The notes: a model not told the origin generated them from the sequence alone. Numbered from the stretch's first letter, positions 44,991 through 56,050 are shown. The stretch: DNA of 64,000 nucleotides from Aurelia coerulea (GCA_039566865.1 CM076947.1:2735501-2799500); one strand, 5' to 3'. A program made the numbers and translations.

Positions 44991-47913
44991 TAAGGGTTAA
45001 TGCTAAAACCTTTTATGTTCTTGCTTGTGTCTTATTACCAATTCTGTCTTTACTAATTCAGATACCGTAAAAGTTCTATTAACGTCGTGCACCCCTGAGA
45101 CATTAAAAGGGGCTTTTTAATTACCAAACTTCAACCTATAACCAACACTTGCTGATTTAGACTAACATTTAAAACGATATGCACATTTCAACGTTTTCTT
45201 AGGATGGAAAAATGTGAAAACAAAAGGCTTGCAACTGCAACTAGAAAAACTTTGAAATCTGTAGTAAAAAGGAAATTCTAAGCTATTTTTAGTGAAAGTT
45301 TCTCGTTTTTAGTCTTAATATTCATACTTTGCAGGTTGAAAGCATTCAGACCAGACTATGGAAGTTTATCTGCAATCAGAGCTTACTTTCCAGAAATTCC
45401 CCTCACTGCATTCACTGCAACTGCTCCCAAAGCTTACATCAAACAGATTGAATCATCGTTGCAATTGGTTGCACCAAAAATTGTTTCAAGGTCACCCAAC
45501 AGACCAAACATATTTTACTGCAAGCAGACCAGGCTCCCAAATCTGCATGGGAATCAATCTGTTGATGCTATCATTGAGCCAATTGCTGCAGCACTCAAAG
45601 AGTTGAAAACTGCCTACCCATTAACATTGATCTTTATGCCCTTGAAATGGTGTGGATACGCATATAGGCTGTTTGAAAGAATACTTGCTTATAGCCAATA
45701 TCATCCTGTAGATGGTGGCAAGATTCCGGAAAACAGACTTTTTGCACAGTTTCATTCACCTCAAGAAGATGACATGAAGATGAATATATTGCATCAGATA
45801 ACATCTGCAAACCCTATTGTTAGAGTTATATTTGCAACATCAGCTATTGGGATGGGAGTTGATGCACCAGCTATTGAAAGGGTAATACACATTGGGTCTC
45901 CTCGCACCTTAGAAGCATATTTCCAGGAAACTGGAAGAGCAGGAAGAGATGGGAGAGATGCTCAGTCCATTTTGTATTACAACAATAGTGACATCCAGAA
46001 CTCTGTTGCAGGCATGGAAAACTCGATGAGAGAATATTGCAGAAGCAAGAATGCTTGTTTGAGAAAGCTTCTGTTGCAGCATTTTGGTTTTGAAAATGAT
46101 GACAAACGACAACTCCATTCTTGCCATATATCACCGTAGCGCGAGCCTGTAAATTTGAGGTGCCGGTAAATCTGAGGTTTGCCGGTATAAATCGCTCATT
46201 GTACAAGACACATTACCCTTTTGTGGTCACCGCTGTTGACCGCTTTTTGTCGGGAGGGGGGGGGGGGGGGTAAGGTTGGTAACAGACAGGTTCAGCAATA
46301 CCTTGGTCCTTGGAATATTTACTCTTCAAAGAACGTTTAGCGATTCTAGCTAAACAAGATTCATAATTTGTTTCTTTTAATTTAGAAGCCAAATTAAAAT
46401 GCATTCTCCAATCTACAGCCGAATTTATATAAATCCTATAAGAGTTTTACATAAGAAACTCTTATGAGCGCTCAGCTCTCAGATCACTAAAAAAGCAAAA
46501 CAAACTTGAGCAGCATAATTTGCATCTTTTTTTCGGTAATCTTCATATTTAAAATGAGAGTTTGAGAAACGTTGGAGAATCTTTCACGATATCGATTTAC
46601 GAAACGGTAGCTCTCACGTTCCTATTTAACGCCTGTCTCAGAACGTCTCAAAGATTTGAGAAAATTGAAAAATCGACAAACGATATACGAGGAAAGAGAA
46701 CAAGAAGCTTAAACACCCTGTAGAACGTCTGTGCAGTAGTGTAGAAGCTGTTCAGTAAGACAGCGGTTGCCCAGTGCAATACAGGGATCACATGATGTCA
46801 TTGGTGGGATTACATGCAGTAAATTTTAGGCTATTCAGTTATTTACAGGGATAACATACAGTAAATGAGTGGGGAACATAATGTCATTGGTGGGATTGCC
46901 TCAGTAAATTTCAGGTTATTCAGTAAATTGTAGGGCTTACATGATGTCGTTGGCGGGATCACATCAGTAAGGTTGAGGCTATTCAGTTACTTACAGGGAT
47001 AACAAGCAGTGTCGTACAGGGATAACATCGTGTCGTTGCAGGGATGACATCAGTAAAGTAGTGGTTACTCAGTATTCTGCGTGGATAACATCTTGTCGAT
47101 ACAGGGATCACATCAGTTATTTCAAGGTTATTCAGTTACTTACAGGGATAACATCCAGTAAGGCAACGGGATAACATCGTGTCGGTAAAGGGATTACATC
47201 AGTTATTTTAAGGTTGTTCAGTAACTGCGAGGGATACAAACAATGCACTAGAGGGATCATGTGCACTGATGACTAAATTGTCTATTGTTTTCGAGTATGG
47301 GGGTTATTGTGTGCTCGGAACACTGGTTTGCAAACTGTGATATTGACAAGAAATGGTTCCTCCTAATGGGGTCATTAATCCTACGATGGAGGATAAAGTT
47401 GTACAAATAACTACATTGAAAAGTAAAAACATGAATGATTGGATTAGATGCTTAGTGCCAATGTGCATATATTACATGACAAATCAGCAGAATAACACAT
47501 CAGTCCAGTGTTGTGTCTCATCATTATTCTGAAAAATCTTTTCTTCTTTTGAAAAATATAGCTATGCGTAGGCTAAGATCACATTGGATATAGTGTGAAT
47601 CGAATGGGAATAAAAAAGAATTGAGTCCAGACTGATATGACTCCAGTGACTAATTATCAAACTAAAACTTGACCGATAACTCTCTGCTGGCTCAGTCTTT
47701 TTTCCGTATTTCTTGTTTGGCTTCAAGGTAACTCTCGCTGAGTTTCACGTATCTTGAATTGGAGTATCATGAAGAAGAACAATATTGTTTTCACCAGCCC
47801 AGCGCCTGGATGGCATGAACGACAAACGGAGGATTTTGATACTCTCCGATGAAATTGCCAAAGCCATTCACGACTGGCTTGATGCTCAATAACAAGCCGT
47901 TCCCCTGACTGAA

Positions 47914-48183
47914 TTATCGTTGCGACGAAGCAGGAGGTGGGCCTCGCATATTGGAGACACAAGAAGATTCCTTTGAAGAGGACTCGCAGTCACAGATGAC
48001 AGAAGACAGTGTCAGGTTGATCTTGTCGAATTCCTCGGCAAGGCCTTTCCTGCATTTCGGTTCCCCTCCCCTTGACTCTATCTGGGCAATTAGATCGATA
48101 AAGGATTCTAATTCAATATCTCCTTCGTGAACGTTTTCCGTCAACTTCTTCTTGTGTTGTGTAATATTTACAAAACTCTTCAT
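47914..48183 (-). CDS. Small ORF inside the fold-back element
   Basis: 89 codons from an ATG, acidic and Ser-rich (GDIELESFIDLIAQIESR), with a Cys-containing C-terminus. No family recognised. An overlapping ATG frame begins 5 bp upstream. It may be a captured fragment or chance. Confidence 0.25.
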   Translation of the reverse strand: MKSFVNITQHKKKLTENVHEGDIELESFIDLIAQIESRGGEPKCRKGLAEEFDKINLTLSSVICDCESSSKESSCVSNMRGPPPASSQR

Positions 48184-48285
48184 CCATGTTCACAAAAAAC
48201 CACAATATTTTTATCTTGATAAGGCCTAAGCTGCAAACAACATTATGGCGTGACTGTGTTTGATGCAATTCACGATTATCCGTAC

Positions 48286-48704
48286 ACGTTTTTTTATAAG
48301 AAACTGGTTTATAAGAAACTAGTACTACGATGACCAAAAATTTAAGAAACTCTAGTACTACGCTCGAGAACAGTTAAGAAACTCTAAAACTTTATTTCTG
48401 TATGTCTCTCTTATTCTATGTCTCTCTAACAAAGGTACATTCGTCTTTTCTTGACTTTTAACTGCAAAATTGGTCAATTTTTGCCTTGATGTGCATGGCT
48501 TCTTCTTGATGACAATGTCAATGCAAAATGGAAGCCTTTTCTCGAGAAGAAGGCTCAACTTCGAACAATACCGCAATTTTAGGCCCAAAAAATAAGGAAC
48601 TAATTAAGAAACTTTTACTACTAAAACACCGAAATTTTCATATGAAATCAAGAAACTTTTAGTACTAAGTGCTGATCCAAGTTTCTTATAAAAAATAACG
48701 TGTA
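48286..48704. mobile_element. ACACG-ended MITE, variant copy
   Basis: The ends ACACGTTTTTTTATAAGAAAC and GTTTCTTATAAAAAATAACGTGT are inverted. Inner AGAAACTCTAGTACTACG units resemble the family but the core differs (AGTACTACG instead of AGTACTGGG). Confidence 0.6.
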
Positions 48705-49317
48705 GTGCTATTCACTTCATATAACCCCCGTTTTTTACAAAAACACGTTAAGAATTTCTGAAGAAATTCCCCAAGCTAGCGAGTTAATCCCGTTGCCTTA
48801 CTGGATGTTATCCCTGTAAGTAACTGAATAACCTTGAAATAACTGATGTGATCCCTGTATCGACAAGATGTTATCCACGCAGAATACTGAGTAACCACTA
48901 CTTTACTGATGTCATCCCTGCAACGACAGGATGTTATCCCTGTACGGCACTGCTTATTATCCCTGTAAGTAACTGAATAGCCTCAACCTTACTGATGTGA
49001 TCCCGCCAACGACATCATGTAAGCCCTACAATTTACTGAATAACCTGAAATTTACTGAGGCAATCCCACCAATGACATTATGTTCCCCTCTCATTTACTG
49101 TATGTATCCCTGTAAATAACTGAATAGCCTAAAAATTACTGCATGTAATCCCACCAATGACATCATGTGATCCCTGTATTGCACTGGGCAACCGCTGCCT
49201 TACTGAACAGCCTCTACAATACTGCACAGACGTTCTACAGGGTGTTAAAAAGATGGGATAAGCTATATGGTTTCTGAAAAATGCCACAGGATTTTGCGAC
49301 GAAAGTGAGTAAGAAAC

Positions 49318-49750
49318 TAAACCAATACTAAGGAAGGGTTGTTAAGTTCTATCTTTCGAAATTTTGAAAGATGTCTCATAATTTTATCAAAATTTAAAAA
49401 CTGCAAATAGTATGCAATGAAAATGAATAAAAAATTAACCCATAGTAAGGAAGGGTTATTCAGTTCCAACTTTCGAAATTTTGAAAGATGTCTCATAATT
49501 TTATCAAAATTTGAAAGCCGCAAATAGTATGCGACGAACGTGAATAACAAACTTAACCCATAGTAAGGAAGGGTTATTAGGTTATATCTTTCGAGATTTT
49601 GAAAGATGTTTCATAATTTTATCAAAATTTAAAAACCGCAAATTATATGTAACAAAAATGAATAAAAAATTTAACCCATAGTAAAGAAGGGTTATTAGGT
49701 TATATCTTTCGATATTTTTGAAGGTTGTCTCATAATTTTATCAAAATTTA
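49318..49750 (+). repeat. Tandem repeat, 118 bp unit, nearly 4 copies
   Basis: AAGGAAGGGTT recurs at 49330, 49447, 49565 and 49683. Each unit contains TTTGAAAGATGTCTCATAATT and TTATCAAAATTTAAAA. Copies are about 90% alike. Confidence 0.9.
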
Positions 49751-50097
49751 AAAATTTATTATTTTACTCGTGAGGTACTTAGTAATATCTAAAGATTGGA
49801 AAGGCTTGGAAAGGCTTGATACTAGGAAACGAGGGACAGTAGTGAGCATGAAGATTGTTATGGAACCTCTAAGAAACTCGCAAGAAACTCAAAATCTGTA
49901 CTCAAAGTACTCAAAATCTGATAATCTTAAGAAAGTTTCAGTACTAGCCCAAATTCTTAGTTTCTTGTGGAAATATATGTACGTACATATATGATAGATT
50001 TTATTGCATTCTGCAAAGTAAGGAACATTAGGCCAACACGTATTTTGATAAGAAACTGCTTACACGTATTTTGATAAGAAACTGCTTACACGTATTT

Positions 50098-50470
50098 TTC
50101 TAAGAAACTGCCCATAAGAAAACTCAACTCTCATATCGGCTAAAGATTAACAAACTCCAGTACTGGGAAAATGTAAGTTAAGGAACTATTTACTTTGATA
50201 AAGGAAATCCTTGAAATATTTTTACTTTACTTTCACTTGTTTCCTGTATCATATTACTCGTAAGGTACTTGAGTAATGTCTAAACATCGGGAAGGCCTTA
50301 ATTAAAGACCTTATTTTGAAATGTTCACGAGGGCACAGGTAGTGAACATGAATATTGTTATGAAACCTCTGAGAAACTCGTAAGAAACTCTGAGTACTGA
50401 AAATATGATAATTTTAAGAAACTTTCAGTACTGGGCCAAATTCTTAGTTTCTTTTGTAAAAAATACGTGT
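50098..50470. mobile_element. ACACG-ended MITE with triplicated left terminus
   Basis: The right end AAAAAATACGTGT is at 50470. The left end ACACGTATTTTTCTAAGAAACTG at 50098 is preceded by two more copies of the same terminus (about 50036 and 50062). The core matches 22824-23199, with ACTCCAGTACTGGG and CTTACTCGTAAGGTACTTGAG-type motifs. A further half copy lies at about 49840-49980. Confidence 0.75.
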
Positions 50471-51644
50471 GTATGAAACTCAACTCTAGGATTGCCAAAA
50501 ACTTGAGAAACTCCGTTTATCACATTTTGACTTGTTTCCTGTATCGTACTAACGAAAATTGGAAGGTACTTGTCTGAGTGATGTTTAAACATCGGAAAGG
50601 CTTCAAAAACTTCGTTTTGAAAGGTTCAGGAGAAGGCACGGGAAAGTGCACATGAAGATTATTATGAAACCTGTAAGAGATTCTGGAAACTCCTAAGAAT
50701 CTGTAAGAACCTTAGGAACTTATATCTCCGATAATCTTAGTAAACTTTCAGTATTTTCCCTAATGCTTAAAAAATTCTGAAGAGAATCACACGAAAATAT
50801 ATCGCGGAAAGGAAGAAAAACAGCGCTCGAAAATCATAATCTTCATCAACCCAGATACAAAACGGTATTGCAATGGAACGAAGTATTTGAGCAATAAGAC
50901 AGTTTACTTTCGACTGATAACTTTTAGATGTAGCAAATCCATACCAAAGGAAACCAAATGAAATTGGATTCTTCTCGCGGATTTCCTTACGCAGCAAAAA
51001 TCCTAACCCCTACCCTTCGAAGTTAAATCCTAGCGTTTGCTTTCCCGAACGCTGTCAGAAAGAAAAGATTATATGCGGCAGAAATCCTCAGACCTTTGAC
51101 CCGACCCCCGGAAAAACCTATTGTTTCCTTTGAAACCAGACCTTGTGTCTCACCTTTGTCTAATTCACAATAGATTATGACTACTTGTCGCCTAAGAAGA
51201 ATACCTTTGATCTTGCCGACCTCATATTTACCGGCAAACCTCAGATATACCGGCGCCTCAAATTTACCGGCTCGCGCTACGGTGGACTCTCATTCTTGCT
51301 GTGATGTATGTCAACAACTGTGCATCTGTGCTGCTTGCCAAAGACAGAAGCCAGTTCTTGGCAACACTGAGGATATGGATGTTGATGAGAGAAAGGTGCG
51401 AAATGTTAGCGAGGAAAGTAGACACAAGCTTCAAAGTGAACTTGAAGACTACCGACTTCACATTGGATCTATGCACAAAAAAAGATATGGAGGCATAGAT
51501 TCAGTGACTGGATGGACAAGCAAGCTGATTGAAGATATTGTGAAAAACTCTGATTTCATAGAAGATGTTGACTACTTGATGGAGCACTTTGAATTTTGGT
51601 TTCAGGAGTATGCAGAAGATGTATACCAAATTATCAGTAAGTAG

Positions 51645-52189
51645 AACTGAGAACTACTAAGTGATCCAAACAAAACTTCACTAGCTAGATCGCAAATAGT
51701 TTCCTGAAAGCAAATGTTATGAACTCAACCAAGGTAGCATGTACCTGAAGGGCTAAGCCTAGAAAGCTGAAGATAGTGAAGCCTTTCAACTAAATGCTGG
51801 TGCAAAGCATTTGTCAATAACTTTTGATTTAAGAGAGCTAGTTATAATCTAGTCCATGAGGTTTTGTGACTCACTTAGGTCAGACTTTGAGGGTCTGCTA
51901 CTAGTAACCATGTAGACTACCCGGTGAGGCAGAAAATGCGTCCACTGTTTGGAAGGCCAAACCTTCCTATTTGTTAAAGCAAAAATATTTTCCACTATCT
52001 TACTGAATAGCCAACATGTTCCATTATTTTTTGAATTTTTGCTGGTTAAAATTAGTCTCTGTTCAGATTTTACAAAGGATTTTCTCGAGAAAGTTTCTTC
52101 AAAAATCCTATAACAACGTGCTAGAATCATGAACAAATTCCCCTAATGTTGCTACCTTTGCAGCAATGACCTGAACATGCTTTAGCACT
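51645..52189. other. 3' part of the second RecQ element, no recognised gene
   Basis: A minus-strand open frame (52136-51849) exists but lacks recognisable motifs. Confidence 0.3.
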
Positions 52190-52384
52190 TGCTTTCCTCT
52201 TGGGAGAACGAAAAGTAATCCCCCGTGTATGAAATATTATATTCAGGGGGATTCCACTATTTTTTCTCAAGGTGATCCCCTCGTCATGACACTCAAGTGG
52301 TGGGCCTCTACCGGGTATTGAACCCTGTCCGCCTGACTGTTCTGGCTGCAAAGTCAAAGGATTACACTACTGCACCCTAACACC
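52190..52384 (-). mobile_element. tRNA-derived SINE
   Basis: Read on the minus strand, GGGTGCAGTAGTGTAATCC resembles an RNA polymerase III A box. About 45 bases later GGTTCAATACC is a good B box, set in a GGGTTCAATACCC T-arm. A non-tRNA body follows (GAGGGGATCACCTTGAG, GTGGAATCCCCCTGAATA). The T-arm is well formed but the rest does not fold as a full tRNA, so this is a SINE head. It lies near the right end of the second RecQ element. Confidence 0.55.
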
Positions 52385-52530
52385 TTCAGAAGGAATGACC
52401 AATTAAAGCTGGATAAATTACTAAATTTGATTTAACATATCGGCAATGAAGTAAGTTGAATTCCAGTATCATTGCTTTGATATTCAAGGAACAGCATTTT
52501 TTCAAACACTGGGCATTTTTTACTCCCCTG

Positions 52531-53299
52531 TAGTTCCACCTGTCAGGTAGTCAACAACTGAACGTTTCCGATGAATGCATGGCATGGCCTTGGCAGGACT
52601 TGTAAAAAATGCCACCAAAATTACTTGGCAGCTGAGTCTGCTTAGTGATAAGGCATCAAAGGCCTGCCAAGGGCTGCCTTGGCACAACTGAATGCAAATT
52701 TACCATGAAATGTGGGAAAATTTGCCAAGAAAAGTGGTAAATGACAAAACATTGGGCAAAGAGTTTTGTTTCTAATGTTATAATTCTGCCACCCTTTTTG
52801 GTAGATTCCTTCGAAGCTTCCTGCTTGTGTGCATGTTTCCTGAATGTGCAGAAAAATACCAAGACAAGAAGAAAAGAAAAGAACCTTCTCAAATTATTGG
52901 CGCAAGATCAAAGACAACATTGCCCAATTGAGACTAAACAGATGAAACTATGAAGCAATTTTTACCTTTTTACCAAGCTGATCCTATCTGTTTCATATGC
53001 TTTTTCAACCAGCGATGAAAATCACCCATGTTTAAAGCTGACCTTTGGTTTGCAGCAATGTTTGGGAAAGAATTGTGTTTCCTTCCAGTACAAAATTGAA
53101 ATGGCTTTATTCTTTGAAGATCTTGTATCATTTTTAGTTCATCGTCATGTGAACTTGCTCTTGTATGAGCTGTTGATGTTGGATGGATATCGGTGTCTCC
53201 GAGATCTCCGAGTTTTCAACCTGGCCCAATTGATCGATATGCAAGCAAGCCATTAGAGAAGCTCTAAAATAGGTAACAAATAGGATATAATATTGTATT
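52531..53299. other. Spacer with no recognised gene
   Basis: Short frames only. Confidence 0.35.
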
Positions 53300-53801
53300 G
53301 TAGATAAATTACAATTTTGTTCATTCTTTGGCAAATGAGGCAGGAAGAAGTAATGCAATGCAACTGTTTGGAGCAAAAAAGTGTTTTGAATTGTTGTTAC
53401 CAAAAGGAATCAGCATACCAATTTTCATCTCAGACAAGCATCGTTGGATAGTGAAGTGGATCAGAGAACATCAGCCACTAACTGTTCAGTTCTATGATCT
53501 ATGGCATGTTGCAAGGACTATTTGCAAGAAAGTTTTGATGGCAAGCAAGGAGAAGAGATGTGAGGTTCTCAGTGGTTGGGTCAAGAATATCAAGAAGCAT
53601 TTATACTGGTGTGCTGGGTTTACAAAACTAGGCTTTGGCACACTTCTTGTGGCTAAGTGGGAATGCTTTATGCAGCATGTTAGTGGTTATCATCAGGATC
53701 ATCCAAATCCACGTTTCAAGAACTGCCTGCGTGATGAAATTATTGATACATCATATTGCAATATAATAACAGTCAACAATTCAAAATATTATCATTTTTA
53801 G
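53300..53801 (+). pseudogene. Transposase-like exon (DRH-type core), isolated
   Basis: The frame runs SLANEAGRSNAM, then FELLLPKGISIPIFISDKHR, VKWIREHQPLTVQFYDLWHV and CKKVLMASKEKRCEVLSGWV, then KHLYWCAGFTK. The pattern (SNAME..GF..L...G....SDRH..I.K..RE..P...H.FD.WH..K.I.K.L...W....NHLYW) is that of a metazoan transposase core that I associate with THAP-containing elements, without certainty as to superfamily (Kolobok is one candidate). The rest of the gene is missing and no TIR was found. Confidence 0.5.
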
Positions 53802-54242
53802 TTGAAAAAACAGGTCAACGTGGAAAGGTTTGAAATCCGTGCGTTCCCACAGGCTATAGAAATAGCCATAAAACCCTAGAAATTGTAGGTTAAACTGACT
53901 TACAAAGGAATGAACAATTGCTCTTCATCGCTTCTTACCTTTTCTAGAGATTTCCCAAGCATAACTTCCACTTAAATTTAATGGCTTCATCATCGCTTTG
54001 AATTGATAAACAAGAAGGATTCGTATGATTGACAAGATGCTCTAAGAGCACTGTCAATTGAATAGAAGGAAATATCGATTAACATCACGTAAGAATTGTG
54101 GTCACAGGATCACTTTTTGTTCACATGACCAAAGACCACCTTATACAACAATTCATTGGTCGGTTTTGAATATATTCAGCGGTTAACATCATTTTGAAAG
54201 CTTGCCTCGTCAAAAGTTAGTCAGTTGCAAAGAAGCCTCGTC
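53802..54242. other. Spacer with no recognised gene
   Basis: Nothing recognisable; it may contain the promoter of the following ORF. Confidence 0.3.
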
Positions 54243-54881
54243 ATGGAAGCTCATCAAAACTGCTGGTGTTTACCCTGTCGGGAAGCCAAGCTGCAGCATT
54301 GCTCAGGGATGAGAATGAACAGATTGCTGTCCATGTTTCGCTGGGATCTGCGGGAAGAAACATCGCAAGCGCTGGATGCTACCTTCGCAAGTGTGATGAG
54401 GCGTATCGTTGCAGCCAAAGCCTTCAAGATGGTTGCCGAGAGAGAAACTGGCTACAGGCAGGTGAAACGTCAGCTGGAAGCAATCTTCGAAGGAAGGATA
54501 TTTCAAGGAAAGATTGCGAAGCTTGCACGGAGGATCAATAATTCTTGTTGGGTGTACAAGAATTTCAACAAGATCTCTGAGAATGTGCAGAGCTGTCCTC
54601 TTTTGGACATTCGTCGCCTTTCCTTGAAAGATCTGTACCTGGCGAAGAACATCCACTGGTGTTTGGCCCGACAGGAGCTGGCAAGGGAAAGATTTAGAAG
54701 GCCTGCAGATCTGGGATTACATATCTACAGAGATGAGGACTTCGACGATCTTTTGGAATTGGTGAGGAACAGCGCTGCATATCAAGCTGTTCTTGAAGAT
54801 AACGAGGAGGTAACGAGACTCATCTTGAGACTGCAGCGGCAGCTTCTCAAGTTCCTCCAAAAAGATAAACGGTTTTTTTAA
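54243..54881 (+). CDS. Unassigned 212-residue protein
   Basis: A continuous ATG-started frame of 212 codons, richer in G/C than its surroundings and with protein-like codon use. The product is basic and helical: DATFASVMRRIVAAKAFKMV, RQVKRQLEAIFEGRIFQGK, then WCLARQELARERFRRPADL, and it ends LQRQLLKFLQKDKRFF. I see no membrane segment, signal peptide or known motif. There is no recognisable transposon around it. It could be an intronless gene, a terminal exon or a retrocopy. Confidence 0.45.
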   Translation: MEAHQNCWCLPCREAKLQHCSGMRMNRLLSMFRWDLREETSQALDATFASVMRRIVAAKAFKMVAERETGYRQVKRQLEAIFEGRIFQGKIAKLARRINNSCWVYKNFNKISENVQSCPLLDIRRLSLKDLYLAKNIHWCLARQELARERFRRPADLGLHIYRDEDFDDLLELVRNSAAYQAVLEDNEEVTRLILRLQRQLLKFLQKDKRFF

Positions 54882-55039
54882 AAACCACCAAATCAGCCTT
54901 GTTGCTAGACCGATGTGTTATGTATCTCAACATACTCTCAACATACACATAGCTATTACAAATTTGTTTGTAGAAATCAAATTTGTTATCTCAAATTTGT
55001 TTTTAAAACATTTTCTCAAAATTGAATAAAACTTGAATT

Positions 55040-55165
55040 GCGGCAAGTGTAAAACACGGGTCAACATGTTTGACAGGTTTACAGGTTCCAGGTTGACAGG
55101 TCACCAGGTTGACAGGTTACCAGGTTACTAGGTTTACAGGTTACGAGGTTGACAGATGCAAGTTT
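55040..55165 (+). repeat. Minisatellite ACAGGTTACCAGGTTG
   Basis: About a dozen units of CAGGTTnAC/CAGGTTG, 8-10 bp each. Confidence 0.85.
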
Positions 55166-55518
55166 TAAAATTTTATGTTTTGTTCAATTCATACCCTGAC
55201 CACCCCCCGGCAGCCTGGTCAAAAACATTTTCTTGTGCAAATGCTTGGGGATGCCGTTGGGGCGTGGTCAGGGTAGGAATTTAACACAACATTGCTGGGT
55301 TCCCTTATGAATGGTTGAATTACAGTCATATTACGATGGAACAACAACATCTGAGCTACCATCATCAGCAGCCAAACACATTTGATGGAGGACGAACCAG
55401 ATGGATGATAAAAATTGACCAGAACAGTGGTAAAATTTTCTTAAAATTTCAATATTCAGGTAGTCTCATATATCTGTGATTTGAAATACGCTCAGGCACC
55501 AGAAAGTTGTTTAATTTC
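55166..55518. other. Spacer with no recognised gene
   Basis: A small inverted repeat is visible (ACCCTGACCACCCCCCGGCAG at 55193 and GGGGCGTGGTCAGGGTAG at 55260). No gene. Confidence 0.4.
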
Positions 55519-55522
55519 TTAA

Positions 55523-56050
55523 CCCTATTTAAACTGGGGGGGGTTTGCCCCCCCCTATCAGATTTTTAATAGCTCTCAAACGATTCCACCTACAATGCTG
55601 AAACTCCTTGACTTTTCCTAAAATTTAGTTGGCGATCAGAAAATAGAAATTTCAATACCTATTGTTCGACCACGTGACCACCACATGCCCATATTTGGAG
55701 AGTGGTCACAAAGCAATTCTTTAAAACGGCTCTAATTTCTTTCTTTGTTACTAAATCTCAACAATATATATACCATTCGATTGGTCTCAATGAGTACTTT
55801 CATTTGATATATAATTTATTCATCTTTGCTGACATCAGCACTTTATTATTTCTATGACGTCATCAATCTTTATGACGTCATATTCCTAATGAGTGAGTAA
55901 TTTTCCATGCAAAACTGATAGAATTACCTCAAATATCGATGAAGGTACTTGATTTCACCAATACTATGCGAAATTAATTGTTTTCAATTATAATTATTGA
56001 CCTAGCAATTTTGCATTGAATCAAATATTCATTATTTAATTAGTTAATTT
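55523..56050. mobile_element. TTAA-type MITE with G/C-run terminus (copy 5, right end unclear)
   Basis: It starts at TTAA (55519-55522) with CCCTATTTAAACTGGGGGGGG and a CCCCCCCCTATCAG hairpin. It shares TATTTGGAGAGTGGTCACA, CTGACATCAGC and TGACGTCATCAA with copies 2 and 4, in the orientation of copy 2. The right end could not be found before the minisatellite at 56100. Confidence 0.6.

Larger units (their letters stand above)
46714..49244. mobile_element. 2.5 kb fold-back element with about 460 bp TIRs rich in CAGGGATAACAT repeats
   Basis: CACCCTGTAGAACGTCTGTG at 46714 is mirrored at 49244, flanked by TTAAA on both sides (a TTAA-class target). The arms (46714-47171 and 48788-49244) are nearly identical. 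They consist of repeated CAGGGATAACAT, CAGGGATCACATCAGT and ATTCAGTTACTTACAGGG units in one orientation per arm. The interior has a possible small frame (47914-48183) and a TTTCTTA-type element (48286-48704). Confidence 0.85.
46125..51290. mobile_element. 5.2 kb TIR element with 9 bp target duplication, inside the RecQ pseudogene
   Basis: CATTCTTGC occurs on both sides (46116-46124 and 51291-51299). Just inside, CACCGTAGCGCGAGCC and tandem CCGGTAAATTTGAGG-like units (about 46132-46192) are mirrored at about 51215-51284. It is non-autonomous as far as I can see. It contains the 46714-49244 fold-back element, a 118 bp tandem repeat and ACACG-type MITEs. The duplication size suggests a MULE-type or related transposase. 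Confidence 0.8.
43308..51644 (+). pseudogene. RecQ-type helicase lacking visible motifs I and Ia, interrupted by a transposon
   Basis: Probable exons are 43308-43519, 43739-44175, 45335-46124 and 51300-51644. The second exon reads from a protein of unknown type (IGAVLPEYHNFSTSVFP) directly into ALVYTHPEAI and the motif II block VIDEAHCIVDWG. No Walker A GxGKS or motif Ia is visible anywhere upstream. The third exon has LKAFRPDYGSL, FTATAP (motif III), VIFATSAIGMGVDAP (V) and QETGRAGRDGRD (VI), then the start of the Cys cluster. The cluster is cut after HSC by the 5.2 kb element and resumes with HSCCDVCQQLCICAAC. The C-terminus ends at 51644. Motif VI and the domain order are RecQ-like but differ from the 30990 gene, so this is a diverged relative. 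It cannot make a working helicase here. Confidence 0.7.
42430..52530. mobile_element. Second RecQ-bearing element, degenerate, with nested inserts
   Basis: ATTTGAAAAATACTGCTCC and TTGAATATCAAAGCAAT near 42440-42475 are mirrored near 52480-52515 (ATTGCTTTGATATTCAAGGAACAGCA...). Weaker inverted similarity continues for about 70 bp on each side. Between them lie RecQ-type helicase exons. After subtracting the 46125-51290 insert the element would be about 4.9 kb. No DUF6589-like partner is visible in it. The exact ends and target duplication are unresolved. Confidence 0.5.

Noticed and set aside
46900..47170. I-SceI-like homing endonuclease sites (CAGGGATAACA words)
   Set aside because: Only part of the 18 bp recognition sequence is matched and the words vary; they are better explained as subterminal repeats of the fold-back element.
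49318..49750. CRISPR-like regular repeats
   Set aside because: The unit is continuous without unique spacers, 118 bp long, and in a eukaryotic transposon context.
52300..52384. tRNA gene
   Set aside because: The T-arm and A/B boxes are present but the acceptor and anticodon arms do not form; a SINE head fits better.
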